Assembly (NCBI GenBank): GCA_964017065.1
Contig: OZ024784.1
Span: forward strand, 3,763,152 to 3,827,151
Source: Haliclona indistincta
Lineage: Eukaryota; Porifera; Demospongiae; Haplosclerida; Chalinidae
Direction of reading: 5' to 3'
DNA length: 64,000 nt
The position numbers and the translations under genes were made by a program. Below the pieces are notes generated by a model. That model did not search any database, had not been told where the DNA came from, and saw only the letters and a program-made list of their open reading frames with translations. Positions 36,177-45,903 of this stretch are shown here, piece after piece; position 1 is the stretch's first letter; every line of letters starts with the position of its first letter.

Positions 36177-36887
36177 TTAGTCAAAGACTATGATGCTTAT
36201 GCATTTGTTGTCACCTACTCACTATAACTAGTACATTCATGGAATGGCAGGGGCGAGCCTGAGCATTGATATAATTTAGCCTCGTTAGTGTATAGTTGTG
36301 TATAACATATAATAATTATTTGCACCTGATTTGCACCAGGTTATGTGGTGAGTCCATATTTTAGTAGATAAGTCTGTATTATGTGAACACCAGTTTCACC
36401 ACAGATTTTTGTGCTATAATGTTAATATTTAACAGCGCTAATGTGTTTGCTGATGTTGAATAGTTAGGTTATGTTCAGATATGGTGCACTATCTCTTGCT
36501 GAGTGTGTTCCTGGCTAGGCGTCATGTGAACAATGTACCTGGAAGATGTGATGAGTACGGGGTTCCTCGGTCTCCTCACTCACTGCAGGCTCTACTGCTA
36601 TCACACACGAGCTCATTAGACGTACCTAAGTTACTGTTTGCTCTATTGCAGCTACTGATTTCCGCCAGCGTCTCCGGCAGGCCCTTTGTCGCTCCAGTCG
36701 TCCGCTTTCACGCCGGTGATCGGGTGACTCTGCCTCTCGTCGTCGCTTTCTGGTAGCGGCCTTGTCGTGTAAAAGTTGTTGCTTTTCAGGTGTCTCTGAT
36801 CTCTGTTGTTGTCGTCCCTGAGTCATCTGCATCATTGCCAGCTAGAATGCCAGGTATCTTGTTTGAAACCAAGAGCCAAGTAGTAAA
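36177..36887. other. Unique sequence downstream of the truncated receptor
   Basis: Receptor homology ends near 36230. The 91-codon plus-strand frame at 36481-36756 and its antisense partner show no known domain. No supported gene. Confidence 0.45.
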
Positions 36888-37608
36888 GTAAAGTAAAAAA
36901 GTTTTAATAAAAAAAACTAAAAAGTGTAGGGATGACTCTTGCAAAAGTAAAGGAACAAGATGGGATAATGCTTGCAAAAGTAAAAGAACAAGATGGGATG
37001 ATGCTTGCAAAAGTAAAGGAACAAGATGGGATGATGCTTGCAAAAGTAAGGAACAAGATGGAATAATGCTTGCAAATGTAAAAGTCCCAAGTATCCCTAC
37101 ATCAGCGGCTTGCTGTGATGACGTGCAACTGACAAAATTGATGCGGATTCCTTTTCCTACACCTTTTACAACCGTCAATTACTTCATCGGACTGCGTCCT
37201 CCAAATACAGCTACCTGCAGCTTATTTACAACTGTCAACTACTTCATCGGACTGCGTCCTCCAAACACAGATACCTCTAGTTATTTACAACTGTCAACTA
37301 CTTCATCGGACTGCGTCCTCCTAAACAGATACCTCTATATTTATTTACAACCGTCAATTACTTCATCGGACTGCGTCCTCCTTCAAGCCGCTGATGTAGG
37401 GATACTTGGGACTTTTACATTTGCAAGCATTATTCCACCTTGTTCCTTACTTTTGCAAGCATCATCCCATCTTGTTCCTTTACTTTTGCAAGCATCATCC
37501 CATCTTGTTCTTTTACTTTTGCAAGCATTATCCCATCTTGTTCCTTTACTTTTGCAAGAGTCATCCCTACACTTTTTAGTTTTTTTTATTAAAACTTTTT
37601 TACTTTAC
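36888..37608. mobile_element. 721-bp hairpin element with 224-bp inverted arms and internal tandem repeats
   Basis: Arms 36888-37111 and 37385-37608 are near-perfect inverted copies of equal length. Each arm contains about four copies of a ~33-bp unit (GCAAAAGTAAAGGAACAAGA...). The loop (37169-37384) holds 3.6 copies of a ~60-bp unit with ACTTCATCGGACTGCGTCCT. Long open frames across it are repeat artefacts. It resembles a foldback or MITE-type element; no transposase frame. Confidence 0.85.
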
Positions 37609-38251
37609 TTGTTCCTGTTACTTTTTTGATCACTATCAGTTTAAAATTATCAGCTGTATTCTATGCTAGCTGTTATTTCATTTTTACAACTCTGTGCAGT
37701 CGGGTCGCCAAAGTACCGGAAGTCCAATGAAACTAATACAAATTTATAATCAGGCTGAGGCGTTCTTAGACAAGCGTTGAATTATTCATGAGAAAACTAA
37801 ACAGCTCGTATCTATCGTTCTATTGCTTTATTTACTGCTAGTTTTGCAATAAAGCATGTTCAATGTCTGGTCTATCGATAAACACGGCCAGCTGTTCGTT
37901 TGATAAAATAACAAACGTGAACCAAACGTTGAAAAATTCTTCCTATCTTCAAAAGATTGCGTGGGGAAAATTTTTATCAGCAACCCAGCACTATTCTGAT
38001 GCAACCAAACAATAGCACACACATTGATCTAAATAATATCCAAAATTGAAGTTGTTTCAGCATGCACTTACATAAATATGAGCGCTTAAAGTACGCTTGC
38101 GCTAACGCGGTATTCGACCACGCCAAGACCACACCAGCTGTGATCTCATGCGTGCAGCCAACTATTACTAAGGTTTGCTATGAAAATAATTATAACAATA
38201 GTACTGTATAAACAGCTATTCTTATGTTTTATGAAAGCAGGTAGATAATAG
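37609..38251. other. Intergenic, no supported gene
   Basis: AT-rich. A phrase resembling CGTGGGGAAAATTTTTATCAG near 37960 recurs at 39430 beyond the CXC-type gene, possibly linked element flanks, but I could not align clear terminal repeats. Confidence 0.4.
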
Positions 38252-39291
38252 ATGGCCACAAGAATCAGAAGACGGTTGTCCTATGATGCTGGTGGTAGTC
38301 AGCCGTAAGTCAGCCGGTCGTTGGAGAGTCGAATCAAGTACGTGTATGTACACTTTGTAGCCAGCAACATCCACTCACAAGCCAAGTTCACACATGGCAA
38401 AACGAAAGAGCCCGTGAAGAGGCTCTAAATCTTGGTATTCTACCAAGCGACATAATATGCCGCGCATGTCATGAAGATATCCGTAGGATTTCCGTTGATC
38501 CCAGTCACGTCCCTAGATGGGAGAAAAAAGAGAAACGGTAAAATGCTGTGTACTTGGCTGTACAGACACATGCCACAGCAAACTACATGTGCTTGATGTC
38601 AACCAACACTTGGATAAGTTACACAAAGGTGACAAAGAAGTACAATTTGCTGAATCGCAAAACATACCTTTCCCAACTCCCCTTTGTAGCCGTCATTACC
38701 ACTTTGTGTACCAAGCAATCCAACCACAGCAAAGACAATGTGCTACATGTGAAGTGTACGTAACGCACGATACATCTAGGCATTGTCCAGATGCTGACAA
38801 AATCAAAAAGCACCTGCATGAAAATGCTGGTTTTGTCAATGTTCCAAATGATTCCATCTACAGAGGCATTATGGCGACATTGGATGCGGTCATGTTGGGT
38901 GCTAGACATGTGGAGACAGGCTGACAAAAACACCATGTCATTAGCTGAGCTAACTAACTATGGCTGGAGTATCACAGATAGTGTCCTTGCAGTTGATTGG
39001 GACAGCAATGAACATGAAGAGGCTGTCAAAGAAAGAGTATTGCTATTAACTAAAGGCTGCAAGTGTAAGACTGGTTGCATGACACGAAGGTGCATGTGTA
39101 AAAGAAAAGGCCAAAGCTGCTCTGAAGGCTGTTCTTGTTTAAACTGTCTAAATCTACAAGCACAAGTAGAGATCACTAATGATAGAGAAAGTATGGATAT
39201 TGAAGACACCCAGGAGTTGGATTCGGATTGGTCAGATCTAGACAGTAGTAGCGAGACAGATGATGAATTTGACTCAAGAATGTACATGTAA
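38252..39291 (+). pseudogene. Broken CXC-domain (tesmin/TSO1-like) transposon-associated gene
   Basis: Exon 1 (MATRIRRRLSYDAGGSQP, 38252-38304) is joined across a 77-bp intron in correct phase to QVHTWQNERAREEALNLGIL and a zinc-finger-like IICRACHEDI. The frame then slips at the A-run near 38522-38531 into CCVLGCTDTCHSKLHV..., CSRHYHF and CATCEVYVTH. A second slip or internal deletion lies at about 38890-38925, followed by a C-terminal CXC domain, CKCKTGCMTRRCMCKRKG and CSEGCSCLNC, with an acidic tail ending at 39291. Such Cys-rich proteins with a C-terminal CXC domain are common repeat-family proteins in sponges and cnidarians (from memory). The usual long central core is absent, so this looks like a decayed, internally deleted copy. 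Confidence 0.65.
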
Positions 39292-40417
39292 ACAGTATGA
39301 CAGTGCCTTTATTAACAGTATTACTTATTGTATCTATCATTTTCAACATCATAAATATTATGACAGTGCCATTTATCCTCCATTTCTATGTTACTTAAAA
39401 ATAATTCACAGTTGCCATGCTTGTGACCGTGGGGAAAAATTTTATCAGAACAAATACGCTCTCAAAACAGGTAAAATACTTCATACAATAATCAATGCAC
39501 AACATACCCAAGATTCGAGTTGTTTCGCTACATCCCCGGAGTATGAGAGTATCTTCTGTTCGACTCCCTTAAGACGCCATGTTGAACTCCTGTCATACCC
39601 GCGACGAAAACGCAGAGCAAAAGCCGAATGAAGTCAAAATAACTTGAAGAAAATAAGCAAAACTTCCTCTTAGAGCTTTATGACAATGATTCCAGAGATC
39701 TAATCACACGTACAGTGTACAGCAAACCGTTCTTTACAGGCAACCAGACACAGCCAAAACGCGCCATTTTGTTGTTTATGTTGACGTCATCGTGATTATA
39801 AATTCTGCGCTTGGCGACCTGACTGTGTGAGCAGCAGTTACTAGCTAGTAGAAGAGAAGGTGCATAGCCTGTATTGTCAGAGAGTCAAGAAACATGGAAT
39901 GTTATTATCGGCAATCACGAAAAGGTTTAAATTAGTTAGAGAGGTTGAGTTGACAACAATGAACATGATATTTCCTAGCACTGTAATGGATGAAGAAGAG
40001 ACTAACGCTGACAACTCAGTGGAACACTATGGTGATCATGGCTGGAAGACTCTGCCGGAGTCCGCCGGGATAGAGGATTCGAGTAGACACGCCTAGTAAG
40101 CTTACTGTAGAGCCTTGTTGATGGCGATATCACGATCACAGAGGCTTCTAGCCATTTACAATGACCAACGTCCAGTTGTCAACAGCACAGGGGTCCTATA
40201 GGTACAGCTCACGCCACGTAGCTAGTGCTAGCCTAGCTAGATCGGGTAGCATCACCGTCGTCTGATTCGCGCCTGCCGTGGGTCATGATGACAGCATAGA
40301 CAGATCAGTGTTACCCAGGGTATGGTATACTGCTTGTTCATACCTCTAGGCTCTAGCTTGCGCGCTGAAGCGCCCATGAGTAGAGAGAAAGCGAGAACCG
40401 AGCTCACTTTCAAAACT
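39292..40417. other. Intergenic up to the assembly gap
   Basis: Short open frames only (at most 123 codons), no domain recognised. An AT-rich TGACGTCATCG-type site lies near 39781. Confidence 0.4.
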
Positions 40418-40617
40418 NNNNNNNNNNNNNNNNNNNNNNNNNNNNNNNNNNNNNNNNNNNNNNNNNNNNNNNNNNNNNNNNNNNNNNNNNNNNNNNNNNN
40501 NNNNNNNNNNNNNNNNNNNNNNNNNNNNNNNNNNNNNNNNNNNNNNNNNNNNNNNNNNNNNNNNNNNNNNNNNNNNNNNNNNNNNNNNNNNNNNNNNNNN
40601 NNNNNNNNNNNNNNNNN
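40418..40617. other. Assembly gap (200 N)
   Basis: Run of exactly 200 N, a conventional gap size, so the true distance and join are uncertain. The base after the gap begins TCACGTGCGCAAGCCGCGTT, which repeats the interrupted promoter flank of small-family gene 3. Confidence 0.99.
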
Positions 40618-41889
40618 TCACGTGCGCAAGCCGCGTTTAGTAAGGACGTATAGCTATAGCATGCAACAAATTACTACCACTCGGCAGTGGTATGTAGGAA
40701 TTAATAGATATCTACTTTTCTAGCAACATTATTTTTTGCATGGTGAAATTTTTGAAAAATTCGTTTCCTGAAAAAAATTGATACCTTGGTACTACTGGCA
40801 ATTACACACTGAAACCTGCCTAATCTGGCCACCATTGGGCCAAGATTATTAGCAAGATTATAAGATAAAATGACCTTATATTAGCTAGGTACAAGTGCAA
40901 TTCGTCATAATTTATGATTGCATGGGATTCTAGCTTTATTGTGACTGCATTTGATTAAAGATGGCCAGGTTACAATTAATATTGTTGCTATTCCCTTCCG
41001 CATTTCTTATACATTGTGTAACAAATTGATATTGTTTGATCATTGACTCCAGTAGTTGCTTCCTTGTTAGTTCCTCCATTCTTTGTTAGTAGGAGTGTAT
41101 CACTGCCCCCATTGTAATAGCTGACACTATTTTGAACTGGATACTTGAGAAGTAATTTGAGAGTGGTGACACATAATTGTTTGTTGTATGCGGAAGAGAG
41201 AGTTGTAAAATGAATTTAGTTTGACTTAAAATTGCAGCTTCTGCCACACTATGAGCTTGTAACACATGCATGCATCCATGTGCTTGAGTAGAAATTCTGT
41301 TTCATCTGTAAACAAAAATGTCTTATTTTTGCTATTTTCAAGTATAATTTATAGTTTATTTTAGTGCTGGATTGTTCAGTGATGTCGTATAGCTCAGTAG
41401 GTTATGCATCATGGAGATTTTTTACATGTATACAAGTGCATACAGTAGATTCAAATCCAAGACAGCAATTCAGTATACTGAACTTCAAATAAATGAAGAT
41501 TCCATGGGTATGGCTTTGTTTAAGACATCTGCAGCATGCTATTTGTAGCTATACAGCCATTTTTTACAGAATGCATAATTCGTATCAGATTTTATGCAAG
41601 TAGTTAGTTTATAATTATGCCTAAACACTTTATGTGTGAGTCGTCAAACATGAATTGATGAGTGGAAATTGCAAGTACCATGGCAAGCTCTGAACTATGA
41701 TCATGTGCATACTGAGATCTATCCCAAAACTACACCCACAGACTCTATGATGATTGAATAATGACTTGATTGATTGATTTATAGATTAGGGCAAAATACA
41801 GTGTAATAATCATAATGGCTACTTTCTAATCAAGTTCTATACAGTTAGTGTAAGTTCTGTATAGTTAGTGCTTTTCTTGCAGTTCTCTT
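40618..41889. other. Flank of small-family gene 4, right copy of the inverted duplication from about 40985
   Basis: From about 40985 onwards this is the reverse complement of the 3' flank of copy 1 (10724-11600). CACTGAAACCTGCCTAATCTGGCC near 40808 resembles a Tigger/pogo terminal repeat. No gene seen. Confidence 0.5.
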
Positions 41890-42334
41890 CTAAGCATCAT
41901 AGGCAACGAAATTGCACGTCATTGTATCCTCGGTGAGATGTGGCCTCTCTAGTGTCAGCACAACGTAGGGACCATGTGTAGGAGTGGCTTTCCAAAACAC
42001 CCCACCACCATATTGGAATTCTAGCACAAAAATATCTCCACTTGGGTAGGTGAGGGTGAATTTTCCTTGACAATTTTCTCCCTCTCCTTGGACCTATAGA
42101 ATACAGTAAACATTCAAAAAGTTTTTCAGACTATGGTGTTAACTTACTTCTCCTGAAACTTTTCCACCACTAGGTACACCAGATTGGAATGGGTAAATCC
42201 AACTTCCAGAACTTGCAATAAAGTTTTTTAATGTTGCTGCCTGTTTGCAGTTGTTGTGGAATTGTATATGAATATCTGAGGGTGGACAGTGGAATGTAAA
42301 TACAAGCAAAAAGAAACTTACTCAAGGTAGTCAT
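41890..42334 (-). CDS. Small uncharacterised beta-rich-looking protein, copy 4
   Basis: ATG at 42332-42334 (MTTL exon), then IHIQFHNNCKQAATLKNF and VQGEGENCQGKFTLTYPSGD, ending VAYDA with stop at 41890-41892. Almost the same as copy 1, but the closing VAND is VAYD here (AAT to TAT). A TATA box (42409-42415 on this strand) and a CACGTG box lie in the 135-bp interval shared with the divergent C11orf98-like gene. Confidence 0.75.
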
Positions 42335-42408
42335 CCTGTTTCAGCAATGAAGTGAAAGAACACGCCAACGACTGTTTGCAGATTGATGAAAGGTACGCAA
42401 GCGCGTCT

Positions 42409-42415
42409 TTTTATA
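42409..42415 (-). promoter_or_regulatory. TATA box of small-family gene 4 in a bidirectional promoter
   Basis: TATAAAA on the minus strand, 75 bp before the ATG. The same interval (42335-42469) must hold the promoter of the divergent C11orf98-like gene, and contains GGGCGGGGC and CACGTGGTCACGTCA motifs. Confidence 0.55.
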
Positions 42416-42469
42416 ATGTTCTTCCTAATTGGGCGGGGCTGCTCAAGCCACGTGGTCACGTCATCATCA

Positions 42470-42873
42470 ATGGGGGGCAACACAGGGAAGATCAACAAAC
42501 CTGCCAAGGTAAGCGCTGGCCTTTGGTTTCAATTCGATACTAGGCATTGTAATGTTTTCAGCGGAAAAGGGCAAAGCGCAAGCAGTGTGCTCGCCCAGGG
42601 CAGCAAGAGCAGACAACGAGAGACAAACTAAGACAAAATAGGAGTAATCCTCATGCAAATGTGCGTCTTTCAGGAAAGAAAAAGAGACAGTTACTGAAAG
42701 AGGCAAGAAGAATGGTAACTGAACAGCTGGTGGTGGATGGTAAGATAAAACACTGTCTACAACTAAGAATTTTGTGTTTATATTATACAGCTTCGGCAAT
42801 GGTTATTGCCCAGTTACAAGAAGGAAACCATCAGGATCAACAGAATGGAAAAGAAAAAATGGACATTGACTGA
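42470..42873 (+). CDS. C11orf98: C11orf98-like small basic nuclear protein
   Basis: Three exons: MGGNTGKINKPAK (42470-42508); RKRAKRKQ..., with SNPHANVRLSGKKKRQLLKE; and a last exon ending GKEKMDID, stop at 42871-42873. The total is about 100 aa, strongly basic with an acidic end. The GKIN-P start and the ANxxLSGKKxRxLL core match the vertebrate C11orf98 family as I remember it; its function is poorly known. It is divergent from small-family gene 4 and convergent with the ERICH6-like gene, whose stop is 32 bp away. Confidence 0.75.
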
Positions 42874-42905
42874 GCACACATACACATTTGTATAATAGTC
42901 TTTCA

Positions 42906-45116
42906 TCATTGCTTGAATGTAACAGTGCCAGTACTTCTAGTCCGTGTCTTGACACGACGAGGTTGTAAAGGAGGAAGGAGGCTCTTGTCCCGTGACTGTG
43001 CAAGTTGTGCAGCCAACTGAAGACGACTCAAATGAAAGCTGCAATATTTATTATAACACAAGAGAGATGACTATCATCTGAACTACACTCACTCAAAGTT
43101 TGCCTGCAAATAATGGAGATTTTTCTTGAGCTCAGTTATATACTTGTCTTTGTTTTTGCTATGGTAAATCTACAGGTGTACACACATGTATAGCAGTGTG
43201 TTACACAACTATGCACCTGAGTTGATCTGCGAGATATTTTGAATCTATACATTTGCTGAGCAGTAGAAAATGTAAGAGTGACATCATCCTAGGAGGAATT
43301 AAAAAAGTAGTAAATTATTATGACCACCTTCTTTATCTAACCTGGTTATTATAGCGTACAGTGATGTGAGAATTTACTCTAACTACTAATGGCAGATGAA
43401 CACTATAGGATGAAGTGTCTGACCACTGCCAGTGTGTCTTTAGTTTTCCCTTGCTATCAAACTGATAGCATTCATCTATTCCACACACCATCCTAATGCA
43501 GATACATTATGTGAATGGGATATTGTGTGTGAGTAAAAGTATGTACTTCAGAGAGGAGCCATTTCCACACCATGCTCTTCCTAGCTCATCCAAGTAGCCT
43601 TCCATTACTCCATTGTCACTATCCTGGAGGAGGCAGATGTCACAGAGCATTATGGTTAGAAGACTGAGTACCTCGTAAATGAGATACATTAGCACTCCAG
43701 GATATAGTTGAGTTATATGTACAGAATTGTGACCAGATGGATAGCTGGGAAACAGTGAAATAAGCTATAGCTGGAGTGAAGTGATATAGTTACTAGCATT
43801 GTCCAGTGCGGTCTGGTAGTAGTATTGCAGATGTTACGCCATTTTTGTAGTGATGCTGCTCCAATTGGCTAAGTACCTAGAATAAAGAGTGAAAATAAGT
43901 ATAAGCGTCACTGTTTCTTACCTCAGCAGGAGAGACTACCCCTGACACAATATTTGATAGCGGTAATGGGACTTTCATTGCCTGGTGTTTCCTCTGCTTT
44001 TTAGCTGCTTCAGTTTGTGTCTCTAAGCAACTGTAACAGCAGTCACTAACAATTTTCAGTCTCACCTTCATATCCCACTGGAGCCCATCCTCTGTTCATA
44101 CAAGTTGGCTCAGCCAAGGAAAACTGTAAGGTACGATTTTGTCTCGTCACTAGACATTAAGAAAGATAAGCTTGGCGTGGAATATTGAACACTCACTAGC
44201 ATACACACTTGAGCTCTCAAGCAACTTCAACTTTCTCGTGTTTTCTTCCCATTTTCTTTTTCTTCTCAAGCTACATAATGACTGATAGCCAACTGCCGTG
44301 ATAGTAAGTAGGAACATACATTTCTAGTGCTTTCTCTTCTGCAGTCTTCTTTATCTTAATTTTCTCAGTTGCTATGTTTATTTTGCCTGGTCGCTGTTCA
44401 GCACCTTTTATTCTCATTTTCTGCGTGTGAGCAACCACGAGCACACAGTAGTCCCTGAACTCAGTACAGCAAAATGCTGGCTCCTAAAACAGAGAGTAAT
44501 TCATGGTATCGATAGTCAAGACACTCACCTCTCGGTTACTATCCTCTACTGGTAGTAGACTCATTGCTGGAGCTGTCTGTTCACAGAAGAAACATTGTGG
44601 TCTGCATTGCTGTGCAGTAGGTGTAGAGTCCTGTTGACGTCTTGCTAAGCTAAAGTATTCGCTGGATAGTGACTCGCTTTCTCTCAGGTATTGTAAAATC
44701 GCCGGCCATGGAAGATTGAAGGAGGAGAGAGATGGATAGGGAGGGGGAGGCGGTGTGGTGAGTGGCTCTGTTTCCTCGCCGATGTCATTCTCATGATCAG
44801 CATCTTCTTCATCGTCGTCTTCGTCATCTGACTTTAGATCAGTGAGCATGGCGACAAATTCATCGAATTCCGGAGAAGTTTGAAAGAGCCGTGATTCGTC
44901 GCTGTAGCGAACAGCAGACGTCCTTCTACTCTCCCTCTTGCCTCTAGACAATTCAGAATGTGGAGTTTTGACTCTCTCCTGTGAGTCAATGGATATTTCT
45001 ATGGCTATATCTCGTTCTTCAGTATGACTGTCACTTTCTCTGCAAATTTGTTCATCCGCAGCAGGGATCTGATGCTGCAACCAGCTCCAATCTGTCTGCG
45101 TACACTTGTCAGCCAT
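42906..45116 (-). CDS. ERICH6: ERICH6/FAM194-domain protein
   Basis: ATG at 45114-45116 (MADKCTQTDWSWLQHQIP). Exon 1 encodes about 210 aa with an acidic run (DDEDDDEEDADHEND) and a Pro-rich PPPPPYPSLSSF. Later exons (about 43000-44480) give a helical Lys/Arg/Glu stretch, then the FAM194-type C-terminal domain: LLSYPSGHNSVHIT, VLMYLIYEDSDNGVMEGYLD, FDSKGKLKTHWQWSD and VTLTFSTAQQMYRFKI. The YPSG motif followed by file-like G.L....W.W and V.LTF... matches the FAM194/ERICH6 family. The last exon ends RSTGTVTFKQ, stop at 42906-42908. Function unknown. Orthology to ERICH6 rather than a relative is uncertain. Confidence 0.65.
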
Positions 45117-45278
45117 TTATAGTTTGCTAACGAGCCACGCCTTGAATTAACACCCACGCAAAAAAAGAAAGTATTAATTTTATTGACGGAATAGGCCTTT
45201 CCATTATAAGACATAAGGAATGTTGATTAAAAACTAATGAAATTCATCGAGAAATGATGACCAGTGACGGCGAGCGAC

Positions 45279-45804
45279 GTCATTTGCTGGAGTACGCTCA
45301 GAGCCATGGACGCCAGAAACAAACAAGTACTGCACTGCGCTAAGACTGTATATACCACCCACTAGTATAAAAATAGCCATATCTATTTATGAAGAACCAC
45401 ATGGTAATAATTGTGAGTTGGTAGTAGCAACGAGTGTTGAGTTTGGTCATAGAAGACTCCCAGGAGCGGTCTTGAAAGTCCTGTAGAGAGCCATGCAGTT
45501 CATTGTTAAAGCGATAGTTGTTATGCCAAGGTAAAACAGTTGAAAACAAAGTTGTTGTGCTAGAACTACAGTTCTGGACTCCACAGGAGTCTCGTGAGAG
45601 TCGTTTTTGGTGGCTTTTGGACAAATGGCGGCAAGCAAACTCGACTGTATGGCATTATTACCCGGCGGTTTCAGCAGCAAATCATCGTCCTAGCTTCGCC
45701 TTCGGTGAAAGTCTAGGAAAACAATGAAAGGGAACTCAGATGCGCTTCTAACAAGAAAAACAACGCTGTAGTAGTGATCGCCAAGGTACTCCAGCAAATG
45801 ACGT
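45279..45804. repeat. 20-bp perfect inverted repeat spanning about 525 bp
   Basis: GACGTCATTTGCTGGAGTAC at 45279-45298 and its exact complement at 45785-45804. Each contains a GACGTCA (CRE-like) motif. The interval lies between ERICH6-like and SLC37A4 and may be the ends of a small element. Open frames inside are short (45447-45680 minus, hydrophobic, no ATG at its head) and not called as a gene. Confidence 0.6.
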
Positions 45805-45903
45805 CATAACACGAAGAATTACGTTGCGCTACATTCCTTGCATATTTTCCCCTATGGTGGAAAGGCCTAATAAAATCGAGATGAAAATTGAACATAGTGA
45901 AAC

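Larger units (their letters stand above)
40985..42508 (-). repeat. Inverted segmental duplication, right copy
   Basis: Reverse complement of about 10097-11600. This copy contains the complete first exon of the C11orf98-like gene in its natural context and so looks like the source copy. Confidence 0.85.

Noticed and set aside
37066..37629. 187-codon frame across the hairpin element
   Set aside because: Made of arm and loop tandem repeats, and the same peptide appears in antisense from the other arm.
45447..45680. Minus-strand 77-codon hydrophobic frame between ERICH6-like and SLC37A4
   Set aside because: No ATG at its head, a stop just upstream, no recognised family; kept only as a remark.
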